A DNA stretch of 53,941 nt from Saprospiraceae bacterium (GTDB lineage Bacteria > Bacteroidota > Bacteroidia > Chitinophagales > Saprospiraceae): contig JABWBR010000031.1 of assembly GCA_013360405.1 (NCBI GenBank), positions 1 to 53,941 on the forward strand. Direction: 5' to 3'. This document shows positions 1-8,573 of this stretch, piece after piece; position 1 is the first letter of the stretch, and each line of letters begins with the position of its first letter. The position numbers were made by a program, and so were the translations under genes. Under the pieces are notes generated by a model that was not told the origin of the DNA, ran no database searches, and worked only from the letters and a program-made list of their open reading frames with translations.

Positions 1-2
1 TA

Positions 3-1997
3 CAAAGCTACCCGGGGTTGAGCGGCACGCTAAATACCGCCCATCTGATTTTCAACTATGCGGCGCCCCAGCAAATGGCTACAGCCGTGCGCCAGGTTAT
101 CGAATACGCTATAGAGCAGTGGCGTATACAACACAACGCGCCCTCGGTATTATACGCCCTGCAAGTGAGCGTGAACGCCCCTACGCCCGGCAGCGGCAAA
201 ATAAGCATCGTATTCGGCGTATACCACCAGCCTACGCAGGCCTACGTCTGCTTGCAGCCCACTGTCTCTACCCTGAGCGGGTACCAGGATCAGGGCGTTT
301 ATACTACTACGGCGGCTTCGGTAGACGGCCAGGGCAGCGTCCAATTGTTGGCAGAGGCGGCCTATGTTGTACAGGCCTGTAATGCGACCATCAGGCGCGA
401 CTACAACGTGACCATAGGCTACGGGAGCAATCAGGTCACCCCCGAAGGTTGGTATACCATAGAAAGCGGCGTGTTGAGCGCCGTGCCGCTGGGCGGACAG
501 ACATCCAGCGCGCCGTGCCAGGAAACGCCCGTTGTGATCAATTGTGAAACCGAGGGCGAAGTATGCGCCGGCGCCGCCTGTGTGCCCTGCCTGCCCGCTG
601 AGCCGGTAGCCCCGCTGTGCAGTGGGGCGGAACTGGCGGCCTTGCCGCAGGAACTGGCCGACCTCGACCAGATCATGACCCAAACCGGCGTCAACGACCT
701 GCTATTTCCCATAGTCTTATACCGCCTGCGCTTCTGCGACGGCTCGCGGCGCTACGTCTTCGACCGGGAGGAACAACGCCTGGTAGTGCGCAGCGCCGCC
801 GACTTGTTCCGCCTGACCTACAACAACGGCGCCTCGGGACAAATCGGCGCCGTGGACGTGATATTGAGTCAGCGACCCGGCAACAACGGCCTGTTGATTA
901 CCCCATTGCCCCCCTTGCAACAAAGCTCCGCCCCCGGCGACCCTCTCAGCGGCGACAACCCCGGCAACGAGGGGGATGGCCGGCCCCAGGTGAGTTATTA
1001 CAATTACGACCATTTAGGCAATACCAGGGTAGTATACCACAGCGTTATAAATTGCGTATCGGATAGCGTACACTACGTGCTGGAATACGCAGCCGACTAC
1101 TATCCATTTGGTTCAATCTTACGTGAATGGTCAAACTGCGAAAAGTCGCGCTTCCTGTTCACCTACAAAGAAAGAGACGCCGAAACGGGCTGGGATAACC
1201 TGGGGGCGCGGTTGTATGATAGTGATATTGGCAGGTTTTTTGGGGTGGATCCGTTGGCTGGAAAATATGTGGAATGGAGTTCTTACGCTTACGTTATGAA
1301 TAACCCCATAATATTAATTGATCCTACAGGAGCTTCAATTCATATTGCTATTAGTGGTTATCAAACTGATGAAGAAGGTAATTATATATTGGACGCTGGT
1401 GGAAATAAAATTGCGGTAAGTGGTGTAATTAAATACACTCCAGGTATGAGGTTAATAGGAAATAAATTTGCGGATGCTGCGATACAAACATTAAATGGCT
1501 TAATCGACCTAGGAGCTGATCCTTTAGATATTATTCGTACATTAGCTAATGACGATACTAATATTGTAATTAATGAAATAAATTGGAATGAGCAAAACGC
1601 TACATCGGGAGGCAATATATGGTGGAGTCCGGAAGGAGGGCTTATTCACGAAGATAAAATTGGGCGGCATAGCCCGGCAGTTAGTTTATTACATGAACTT
1701 GGGCATGCATATTATCTTCATTATGATCCATTGGGGGAGAATCAAAGGCAATTAGATGCCATTAATAGGGGGGAAATCGCAACCTATTTTGAAGAGGAAC
1801 TTAGATCTACTGGAGGAGAGCGTGGTTTCAAAGGATATGAAGAAATGTGGGTGATCAAAAGTGTTGAGCACTATGCTGCAAAAGTACTTGGCCAAAATCG
1901 AAGATCTAATCACGGTAAAGCAGGGAAATATAGAGCAGTTTCTCCTTTTTTAACTGAAAGTTTGGAAGAACTCCTCTATCCTACTATTAAATACTAA
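3..1997 (+). CDS. RHS-repeat-core polymorphic toxin, C-terminal metalloprotease-like domain (5' end outside window)
   Basis: The reading frame is open to the window edge, so the protein starts upstream; the TTG at 18 is only the first in-window start-like codon. The RHS-associated core is at nt 995-1330, with YNYDHLGNTR, then DYYPFG, then GARLYDSDIGRFFGVDPL, and it closes with NNPIILIDPTGA. The tip after the core (nt ~1335-1997, ~220 aa) is the variable toxin position. It contains HELGH at nt 1692-1706, the zincin zinc-binding motif, with possible third ligands downstream. Base composition drops sharply to AT-rich near nt 1240-1330, exactly at the core/tip boundary, as expected for an exchangeable toxin module. 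RHS proteins encapsulate the tip in a beta-cage and deliver it to competitors; a peptidase activity for this tip is inferred from the motif only. The gene is followed after 25 nt by a small candidate immunity gene. Confidence 0.85.
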   Translation, partial: QSYPGLSGTLNTAHLIFNYAAPQQMATAVRQVIEYAIEQWRIQHNAPSVLYALQVSVNAPTPGSGKISIVFGVYHQPTQAYVCLQPTVSTLSGYQDQGVYTTTAASVDGQGSVQLLAEAAYVVQACNATIRRDYNVTIGYGSNQVTPEGWYTIESGVLSAVPLGGQTSSAPCQETPVVINCETEGEVCAGAACVPCLPAEPVAPLCSGAELAALPQELADLDQIMTQTGVNDLLFPIVLYRLRFCDGSRRYVFDREEQRLVVRSAADLFRLTYNNGASGQIGAVDVILSQRPGNNGLLITPLPPLQQSSAPGDPLSGDNPGNEGDGRPQVSYYNYDHLGNTRVVYHSVINCVSDSVHYVLEYAADYYPFGSILREWSNCEKSRFLFTYKERDAETGWDNLGARLYDSDIGRFFGVDPLAGKYVEWSSYAYVMNNPIILIDPTGASIHIAISGYQTDEEGNYILDAGGNKIAVSGVIKYTPGMRLIGNKFADAAIQTLNGLIDLGADPLDIIRTLANDDTNIVINEINWNEQNATSGGNIWWSPEGGLIHEDKIGRHSPAVSLLHELGHAYYLHYDPLGENQRQLDAINRGEIATYFEEELRSTGGERGFKGYEEMWVIKSVEHYAAKVLGQNRRSNHGKAGKYRAVSPFLTESLEELLYPTIKY

Positions 1998-2022
1998 TCA
2001 ACATATTATTAACAGATACGAC

Positions 2023-2487
2023 ATGAAGCATTATTTCTTACTTTTGGTTCTGTGCATCACGATTAGGTGCAGCGACAAATTCGATAATACAAACATAGTG
2101 AATAAACTTGAGTTTTATTATGTCCCGTGGCTACTCAGAAGAGAGTATAGCTTAACAGAAGAAGATCTTCTAAATTTAAATGACCCTTTTATTTCATATT
2201 ATTGCACTTCTGATAAAAGTATAGCAAAAGAGTTTTATGCTCTTTATGCTAAGTCAAATTTCCAGCCAACGTCAATGGGATACATGGAACCATTTATGAT
2301 TGTTAATGTACAATATAAAAACGGCAAGATATTGAGAATTGCCATTGATAAGAGCATATCCTTGTTTCAATTGGAGAATCGTATTTATGTATTAAATCCT
2401 GATATTAAAGGATGGATTAATAAGCAGGTTCCTTCTGCTACTCTACCTAAAGGAATCCGAAAAAATGATTGTGCAAGTAAACTTTAA
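2023..2487 (+). CDS. Small exported protein, candidate immunity protein for the RHS toxin
   Basis: A 154-aa protein with a short hydrophobic N-terminus (MKHYFLLLVLCITIRCSD) that could be a lipoprotein signal with Cys16 as the lipidated residue; the lipobox is loose. The family is not recognised. It starts 25 nt after the RHS toxin stop, on the same strand, and shares the AT-rich composition of the toxin tip rather than the GC-rich RHS core. That is the usual arrangement for a toxin/immunity pair. A periplasmic or membrane-anchored immunity protein would fit a toxin that acts in the envelope. Function is inferred from position alone. Confidence 0.6.
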   Translation: MKHYFLLLVLCITIRCSDKFDNTNIVNKLEFYYVPWLLRREYSLTEEDLLNLNDPFISYYCTSDKSIAKEFYALYAKSNFQPTSMGYMEPFMIVNVQYKNGKILRIAIDKSISLFQLENRIYVLNPDIKGWINKQVPSATLPKGIRKNDCASKL

Positions 2488-2600
2488 CTTCATTTAAGGA
2501 AAATATTCAAATTTAAATTTCACTGCACGCTGTAAAGTTGACCCCGCTGGTGCGAGGTTGCCAAAAACAACCACTAAAACCAAAAACAAAACACGCGGGA

Positions 2601-2716
2601 GCTGGCGCGAGATTCAAATCTCGTGCCGCCTATCAGTCGGGTTTCAACCCGACAGGCACAGTACAATCGGGTAAAACCCGAAGGATAAACGGCACGAGGT
2701 GGAATCTCGCGCCAGC
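2601..2716. repeat. Nested palindromic element (116 bp)
   Basis: The outer arms at 2601-2627 and 2691-2716 are near-perfect inverted repeats of about 26 nt sharing GCTGGCGCGAGATTC. Each arm is itself a palindrome of the form GCGAGATT/AATCTCG. Between them lie two more small palindromes, GTCGGGTTTCAACCCGAC (2636-2653) and TCGGGTAAAACCCGA (2667-2681). The transcript or single strand could fold as a cloverleaf-like cruciform. It sits in a non-coding stretch beside the RHS remnant. No transposase is visible; it may be a REP/MITE-like repeat. Confidence 0.75.
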
Positions 2717-2724
2717 GGGGGCGG

Positions 2725-2930
2725 GGTGAGTTATTACAATTACGACCATTTAGGCAATACCAGGGTAGTATACCACAGCGTTATAAATTGCGTATCGGAT
2801 AGCATACACTCATGTACATGACTTTTCCGGCTTTGCGGTATTACACCTCGCGCCCGAGCATAGGTCATGCCCAAAACTTGGCAGCGCGAGGTATAACCTG
2901 GGGGTGCGGTTGTATGATAGCGATAGCGCT
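2725..2930 (+). pseudogene. Decayed orphan RHS-core fragment
   Basis: Nucleotides 2725-2810 repeat 989-1074 (86 nt, one mismatch), which encodes the start of the RHS core (YNYDHLGNTR region). A second match, 2893-2925 against 1195-1227, has two mismatches in 33 nt and covers the LYDSDIG region. The ~120 nt that separate these segments in the intact gene are replaced by ~82 nt of unrelated DNA bounded on its right by an inverted repeat (ACCTCGCGC at 2845-2853, GCGCGAGGT at 2884-2892). No continuous RHS frame survives. It looks like the remains of a displaced or silent RHS C-terminal cassette. The remaining DNA to 3253 shows no gene. Confidence 0.7.
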
Positions 2931-3169
2931 GAGGAAGGAGTATGCTAATATTAGCGCCCCTCATTCGGCGGGGGCGCCCCCCTCCAAGTGGCATACCCGA
3001 AGAATAGTAGCGCGAGCTATATATTTATAATTCATAAGATATGTTACGGCCCGCGGGATAGTCGAACCATTCTGCAAAAAAAACGTTCATGCTAATAGAA
3101 TACCGGGGCAAAAACTACGTTTTAGCTCTGTAAACTGTCTGTTCATAGACAGAACCGTGCCAATCATCT

Positions 3170-3177
3170 TATCTTTG
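3170..3177 (+). promoter_or_regulatory. Possible Bacteroidota -7 element (TATCTTTG) upstream of the M16 gene
   Basis: TATCTTTG matches the Bacteroidota -7 consensus TAnnTTTG and lies 77 nt before the M16 start. No TTTG is found at the expected -33 spacing. A small inverted repeat (CTGTCT/AGACAG, 3135-3152) lies just upstream and could be an operator. This is a weak prediction. Confidence 0.35.
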
Positions 3178-3253
3178 TGAACAAGTCGTGTTACTTCATC
3201 ATCTTTACTGCATTTATTCATCATATCGCATTTTCTAACCAAAAGGTATCATA

Positions 3254-6022
3254 ATGAGATTACCATCACCCTTCTCTAGATTGCTATTGACTGTTATGGC
3301 GAGCCTGGTGCTGGGTACTGCCGTTTTTGGACAAGCCAAACCCGTGAAAATCCCCGATGGGATGGACAAAGTGGCTTCCGTAGAAGGCATTACCGAATAC
3401 AGGATCAATTCCAACGGACTGCGCGTATTGCTGTTTCCCGACCAATCGAAGCCGACTATCACGGTGAACATCACCTACCTGGTGGGTTCGCGCCATGAAG
3501 GCTACGGCGAAACGGGTATGGCCCACTTGCTCGAGCACATGGTGTTCAAAGGCACGCCGCGCCACCCGAATATTCCGCAAGAACTGACCGAACACGGCGC
3601 ACGCCCCAACGGTACTACCTGGTACGACCGCACAAATTATTACGAGACTTTCAGCGCATCTGAAGAAAACCTGCGCTGGGCGCTCGACCTCGAGGCCGAC
3701 CGCATGGTCAATTCGTATGTAGCCAAAAAAGACCTCGAAAGCGAGATGACCGTGGTGCGCAACGAATTTGAATCGGGCGAAAACGACCCCAGCGGCGTAC
3801 TCATGGAACGCATTTTGTCTACTTCTTTCCTGTGGCACAACTACGGCAAGTCAACTATCGGCGCCCGTGCCGACATCGAAAACGTGCCTATTGAGCGCCT
3901 TCAGGCATTTTACCGCAAGTACTACCAACCCGACAATGCGGTGTTGCTCGTAGCCGGTAAAATCGACGAAGAAAAGACGCTGCAGATGATCAAGGAATAT
4001 TTTGCCGTGATTCCCAAGCCGGAGCGCGAACTTATTCCTACTTATACGGCTGAACCTACCCAGGACGGCGAGCGCTTTGTGGTGCTCAAGCGCGTGGGCG
4101 ACGTGCAGGTGGTTGCTTGCGCTTACCATATCTGCGCCGGTATGCACCCCGATTATGCACCCATCGACGTCCTCACCGAAATCCTGACTAATGAACCTTC
4201 CGGCCGCCTATACAAAGCCCTGGTAGAAACCAAAAAGGCTTCTTCGATGTGGGGTATGGCTGCCGACCTGAAAGAACCCGGTTTTGTGTACTTCTCAGCC
4301 GACGTGTTGAAAGACAAATCGCTCGACGACGCTAAGGCTACGATGCTCAAAGTCCTCGACGAAGTGTCTTCGACACCCTTCACCGAAGAAGAAGTCAACC
4401 GCGCCAAAGCCCGCATCCTCAAAAATGTGGAATTGTTGCTCAAAAATTCGGAGCGCGTGGGCCTCACGATGAGCGAATTTATCGCCAAAGGCGACTGGCG
4501 ACTGGCTTTCCTGTATCGCGATCAACTGGAAAAAGTGACGCCTGACCAGGTATTGCAGGTGGCCAAGACTTATTTCAAGCCTTCCAACAGAACAACGGGT
4601 ACTTTCATCCCCGAAGAAAAATCTGACCGCACAGAAATCCCCGCTTCACCAGAGGTGGCTATGCTGGTAAAAGACTACAAAGGCAAAGCTGCCGTATCGG
4701 AAGGCGAAGCGTTTGATCCTTCTCCTGAAAACATTGAAAAGCGCACCATGCGCGGCAGCCTGGGCGCCACCAAATACGCCATGCTGACCAAGGAAACCCG
4801 CGGCGACGTGGTAGTGGCAAGGGTCTCGCTGCGTTTTGGCGACGAGATGAGCCTGAAGGGCAAAGCTACTGTGTCACAACTGACGGCTGCTATGCTCGAC
4901 AAGGGCACGACTAAACACAACCGCCAGCAGATCCAGGATGAACTCGACCGCCTCAAGGCGCGTGTGCAGATATTCGGATCGGGATCATCGGTGAATGTCA
5001 ACATTGAAACCGAACGCAACAACCTGGACGCAGTTGTAAAGCTGGTTGGCGAAATGCTCAAGTCGCCGGCGTTCTCTGCTGACGAATTCGAAAAACTCAA
5101 GCAGGAAGAACTGGCCGGCATCGAATCGCAGCGCTCCGAACCGACCGCCCTGGCTAATATCGCCTTCAGCCGTATCCTCGGCCCGTATCCGAAAGACGAT
5201 ATCCGCTATACGCCTACTTTTGATGAGCAGGTAGAAATGCTCAACAATACCAAACTCGAAGACGTGAAGAAGTTCTACAGCGACTTCTACGGCGCTTCGA
5301 ACGCCACCGTTACCGTGGTAGGCGATTTTGACGACAAGGCTGCTCAGAAACTCGTCAACGAGCAATTGGGAGCCTGGAAGAGTCCTAAGAAATACAAGCG
5401 CATTGAAAGCAAACATATCGACGTGCCTGCCGGTAATGAGATGATCAATACGCCCGACAAGGCCAATGCGATGTTTTTTGCCGGTATGAATATCAAGATG
5501 AAAAACGATCATCCCGACTACCCTGCGTTGTTGCTGGGCAACTATATGTTGGGCGGCGGTTTCCTCAACTCGCGTCTGGCTGTTCGCATTCGTCAAAAAG
5601 AAGGCATCAGCTACGGCGTAGGTTCCAGCTTTTATGCCGGCGCGCAGGATGAAGCGGGCGGTTTCCGCGCGTATGCCATCTATGCGCCGGAAAACGTAAA
5701 ACGCCTCGAAGCCGCTTTTATCGAAGAAATCGAAAAAGTAGTAAACGAAGGTTATACTGCAGAAGAAATCGATGCAGCTAAATCGGGCTTTTTGCAGTCG
5801 CAGCAGGTCAACCGCTCGCAAGACGGCAGCCTGGCTTCGCGCCTGAATTCGTACCTCGACTACGACCGCAATATGATGTGGGATGCCGACCTGGAAAAGA
5901 AAATCCAGGCCCTCACCCCCGAGCAAATTCACCAGGCTATGAAGAAATACGTCGACCCCAAGAAGATGGTATTTGTGAAAGCCGGCGATTTTGAACGCGT
6001 AGAGAAAGCAGGTAAGCCGTAA
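3254..6022 (+). CDS. M16 family zinc metallopeptidase, two-domain, exported
   Basis: A 922-aa pitrilysin/processing-peptidase-type protein with a signal peptide (residues 1-26, ending AVFGQA). The catalytic M16 motif HLLEH is at residues 91-95, and Glu171 (VVRNEF) lies 76 residues downstream as the third zinc ligand. A second M16-like half (about residues 480-915) lacks the HxxEH motif but has RIRQKEGISYGV, the conserved C-terminal Arg/Tyr region that lines the substrate chamber. One active and one inactive half in a single chain is the normal architecture. It probably acts as a periplasmic or outer-membrane-facing peptidase or oligopeptidase. It is a single-gene unit closed by a strong terminator. 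The start ATG is well placed before the signal peptide. Confidence 0.93.
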   Translation: MRLPSPFSRLLLTVMASLVLGTAVFGQAKPVKIPDGMDKVASVEGITEYRINSNGLRVLLFPDQSKPTITVNITYLVGSRHEGYGETGMAHLLEHMVFKGTPRHPNIPQELTEHGARPNGTTWYDRTNYYETFSASEENLRWALDLEADRMVNSYVAKKDLESEMTVVRNEFESGENDPSGVLMERILSTSFLWHNYGKSTIGARADIENVPIERLQAFYRKYYQPDNAVLLVAGKIDEEKTLQMIKEYFAVIPKPERELIPTYTAEPTQDGERFVVLKRVGDVQVVACAYHICAGMHPDYAPIDVLTEILTNEPSGRLYKALVETKKASSMWGMAADLKEPGFVYFSADVLKDKSLDDAKATMLKVLDEVSSTPFTEEEVNRAKARILKNVELLLKNSERVGLTMSEFIAKGDWRLAFLYRDQLEKVTPDQVLQVAKTYFKPSNRTTGTFIPEEKSDRTEIPASPEVAMLVKDYKGKAAVSEGEAFDPSPENIEKRTMRGSLGATKYAMLTKETRGDVVVARVSLRFGDEMSLKGKATVSQLTAAMLDKGTTKHNRQQIQDELDRLKARVQIFGSGSSVNVNIETERNNLDAVVKLVGEMLKSPAFSADEFEKLKQEELAGIESQRSEPTALANIAFSRILGPYPKDDIRYTPTFDEQVEMLNNTKLEDVKKFYSDFYGASNATVTVVGDFDDKAAQKLVNEQLGAWKSPKKYKRIESKHIDVPAGNEMINTPDKANAMFFAGMNIKMKNDHPDYPALLLGNYMLGGGFLNSRLAVRIRQKEGISYGVGSSFYAGAQDEAGGFRAYAIYAPENVKRLEAAFIEEIEKVVNEGYTAEEIDAAKSGFLQSQQVNRSQDGSLASRLNSYLDYDRNMMWDADLEKKIQALTPEQIHQAMKKYVDPKKMVFVKAGDFERVEKAGKP

Positions 6023-6046
6023 GGTATGCCAAACGACATAAAGGGA

Positions 6047-6085
6047 GCCTCCCAGGTGCAATTTGTTGCCTGGGAGGCTTTTTTT
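6047..6085 (+). terminator. Rho-independent terminator after the M16 gene
   Basis: A perfect 10-bp stem GCCTCCCAGG (6047-6056) / CCTGGGAGGC (6069-6078), with a 12-nt loop and a following run of T (6079-6085). It ends transcription 25-60 nt past the M16 stop. Confidence 0.92.
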
Positions 6086-6100
6086 GTATATTTGATTCTA

Positions 6101-6188
6101 TGAGGGTTGATGAAGGTCTATGAGGGTTGATGAGGGGTTATGAGGGTAATTTTTCAACCTTCATCAACTTTCATCAACCCTCATCAAC
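6101..6188. repeat. Foldback element built of TGAGGGTTGATGA-type tandem repeats
   Basis: The left half repeats TGAGGGTTGATGA-like units (6101, 6121, 6140). The right half (6155-6188) is their reverse complement, with TTCATCAAC/CCCTCATCAAC units. Together they form a long imperfect hairpin between the M16 terminator and the next gene. A close relative lies directly after dnaA (53478-53573). Confidence 0.8.
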
Positions 6189-6203
6189 AAAAACGGATAA
6201 CCT

Positions 6204-8489
6204 ATGAAGAATACTTACTCCTTTTGGCTTTTCCTGTTTTGTGGCCTGTGCGTGCAATCCTCCTTGGCACAGAGCAACGAAGGCGCCACCTTTTGGCTGG
6301 GATTTATGACCCACCGCAATCCCGGCCAAAACACCAAGGCGGTAATGATCACTGCCAAAGAAACTACAAGTGGAGTAGTGAGTATGCCCTTGCAAAACTG
6401 GCAGGTTAACTTTACGGTTGCCGCCAACGACGTAACTATCATCACCTTACCTATTACCGCAGAAGCCGTAGCTTCGGAAAGTATTGAAAAACGGGGCGTG
6501 CTGGTACAATCCCAGGGCCCGGTATCGGTGTATATGCACCAATATGCCACCTTTCGCTCCGATGCATCGCTTGTGCTGCCTGTAGAGTCTATTGGCACGG
6601 AGTACTATGCGGCGAGTTACCAGAGCCACCAGCAAAATGAAGAAGTATACCCCTCTGAATTTATTGTGATCGGGACCCAGGATAATACGACGGTTACGAT
6701 TACCGTGAGCGATAATACCGAAGGAGGAAGGTTGCCCGGAGAAACGTTTTCTGTGGTCTTAAATGCGGGGGAGTCTTACCAGGTACAGGCTGCTTTCGGT
6801 ACGGATGACCTTACCGGGTCGAAGATTGTGAGTGATAAGCCTTGCAGTGTATTTTCAGGCAATGTATGGACGGGCGTGCCTGCCAATTGTACCTGGCGCG
6901 ATAATTTGCTGGAACAAATGTATCCGGTGGCCACCTGGGGCAAACAATTTGTTACCGTGCCTTTTGCTTATGGCAATTACGACATATTCCGAATAATGGC
7001 TGCCGAGGATCAAACCACGGTGCATGTACAGGGTCAAAATACGGATACCTACCAGCTGCAGGCCGGTGAATATGTGGAATACGCCAGCTCGGAGGCCACG
7101 CTGGTGAGTGGTGATAAGCCTATCGCTGTTATCCAGTTCAGCATAGGGTCAAATTGCAGCAATCACGGTGTGGGAGACCCTTCGATGGTCTTTTTAAATA
7201 GTGTAGAGCAGATCAGAGATACGGTTACGTTGTATAATTCTCCTTTTGAAAATATTGTAGAACACTACCTCAACCTGGTAGCCCGTACTGACGACGTGGG
7301 CAACATCACGTTGGATGGACAAACGCTGGCCGCTTTGAACGTTGTGATGCAGCCCCTTGCCGCTAACCCCGCTTTCTCTTTTGCTTCCATTGAGGTAGAT
7401 CCCGGCGACCATACGCTGATTTCGGTGGGTTGCGGCGTGAATGTGATTGCCTACGGCTATGGCGAAATGGAATCGTATGCGTATAGCGGCGGCGCCAATT
7501 TCCGTCCGCTCGATGCCAATCCCATACCGATTGGCGGCTGCCTCCACGATACCATCTCTTTTGACGCGGGCCTGCACCCGCCGCGCTACGCCTTTTCGTG
7601 GGATTTGGGCGACGGTTTTACCTCTACCGAAGCCGCTTTTGATCATCAATACAGTGCCCTGGGCAGTTATCCCGTAAGACTAATCATCAGGGATCAATGC
7701 CTCAACCTGGTAGATACGTTCACCCAAACCCTGTTAATCACATTGCGACAAGCGGTGTCAGTCAGCCCTGATATAGAAACATGTACAGGCGAATCCGTGA
7801 CGATCTCTGCGTCCGATTTAGCAGGCGCTACTTTTTTGTGGTCGGGGCCGGGTGGCTTTGCCTCTACGCAGCAGACCCTGGCCTGGCCGCAGATTACGGC
7901 TGCACAGGCGGGTACCTATGCAGCGGTGGGTTCCATTTCAGGCTGTGCTACTTTTCCGGCGTATACAGAGGTAGTGGTGCACGAACTTCCGCAACCCGAT
8001 CTGGGCCCCGATTCGCTTTTATGCCCCCGGTCGGAGGTCAATACGTATACCTTAAACCCGGGAAATTTTGAGGCCTATCGCTGGCATGACCAGTCGCAAG
8101 TAGCCGAATATTTTGCGGCAGAAGAAGGCCTGTATTGGGTGGACGTATGGGATGAAAACGGTTGCAGTGCCGCCGACACCATCCGCATCCGAGAACGTTG
8201 CCCCACCAAAGTATACATCCCCAACGCTTTTAGTCCCAACAGCGACGGCATCAACGATACTTTTGGGGTTTTCGGCACGGATATCATTTCGCTGGAGCTG
8301 CTCATCTTCGACCGCTGGGGTGGCCAGGTTTTTCAGACCACAGATGTCAACGGTCAATGGGACGGCGCCGTGCGCGGAAAACCGGTCACTGCCGGCGTAT
8401 ATGCCTGGATGGCCCGCATCACCGGTTATTTGGCCACCGGCGAGGTGTATGAATCCCTGTTGTCGGGGGATGTGACGGTGGTCCGCTGA
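6204..8489 (+). CDS. T9SS-secreted surface protein: IgGFc-binding-like, PKD, CHU_C sorting domain
   Basis: A 761-aa protein with a signal peptide (1-22, ending SSLAQ). Residues ~25-430 resemble the IgGFc-binding N-terminal domain (ATFWLGFM, PVSVYMHQY, SDKPCSVFSG, DKPIAVIQFS). A PKD domain follows (~440-510, FSWDLGDGF and LGSYPVRLII), then an Ig-like segment. The C-terminus (~670-761) has IPNAFSPNSDGINDTF, IFDRWGGQVF and WDGAVRGKPVTAGVY, the gliding-motility-associated C-terminal domain (CHU_C) that marks type B cargo of the type IX secretion system. It is therefore predicted to be exported across the outer membrane and displayed or released, probably as an adhesin. Ligand unknown. It is monocistronic, flanked by foldback repeats on both sides. 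Confidence 0.88.
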   Translation: MKNTYSFWLFLFCGLCVQSSLAQSNEGATFWLGFMTHRNPGQNTKAVMITAKETTSGVVSMPLQNWQVNFTVAANDVTIITLPITAEAVASESIEKRGVLVQSQGPVSVYMHQYATFRSDASLVLPVESIGTEYYAASYQSHQQNEEVYPSEFIVIGTQDNTTVTITVSDNTEGGRLPGETFSVVLNAGESYQVQAAFGTDDLTGSKIVSDKPCSVFSGNVWTGVPANCTWRDNLLEQMYPVATWGKQFVTVPFAYGNYDIFRIMAAEDQTTVHVQGQNTDTYQLQAGEYVEYASSEATLVSGDKPIAVIQFSIGSNCSNHGVGDPSMVFLNSVEQIRDTVTLYNSPFENIVEHYLNLVARTDDVGNITLDGQTLAALNVVMQPLAANPAFSFASIEVDPGDHTLISVGCGVNVIAYGYGEMESYAYSGGANFRPLDANPIPIGGCLHDTISFDAGLHPPRYAFSWDLGDGFTSTEAAFDHQYSALGSYPVRLIIRDQCLNLVDTFTQTLLITLRQAVSVSPDIETCTGESVTISASDLAGATFLWSGPGGFASTQQTLAWPQITAAQAGTYAAVGSISGCATFPAYTEVVVHELPQPDLGPDSLLCPRSEVNTYTLNPGNFEAYRWHDQSQVAEYFAAEEGLYWVDVWDENGCSAADTIRIRERCPTKVYIPNAFSPNSDGINDTFGVFGTDIISLELLIFDRWGGQVFQTTDVNGQWDGAVRGKPVTAGVYAWMARITGYLATGEVYESLLSGDVTVVR

Positions 8490-8490
8490 T

Positions 8491-8573
8491 TGATGTTTAA
8501 TGTTGGATGTTTAATGCTGGATGAAAAATATGTTATTTTTTAATTCAACATTAAACATCCAACATCCAACATT
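8491..8573. repeat. Foldback element between convergent genes (ATGTTTAATGTTGG units)
   Basis: The left side repeats TGATGTTTAATGTTGGATGTT-like ~10-nt units. The right side (8541-8573) carries the complement (CAACATTAAACATCCAACATCC). The two form a long imperfect hairpin over an AT-rich loop. It begins 2 nt after one stop codon and overlaps the stop of the convergent prolyl oligopeptidase gene, so it may serve as a bidirectional terminator. Confidence 0.75.

Noticed and set aside
2538-3030. Small ORFs in the RHS downstream region (63, 72 and 84 aa)
   Set aside because: They run through palindromic repeats and the RHS remnant and have no protein-like character.
4985-6061. Long minus-strand ORF (358 aa) inside the M16 gene
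   Set aside because: It lies wholly antisense to a clear M16 coding sequence; open antisense frames are expected from its codon bias, and no domain is visible.
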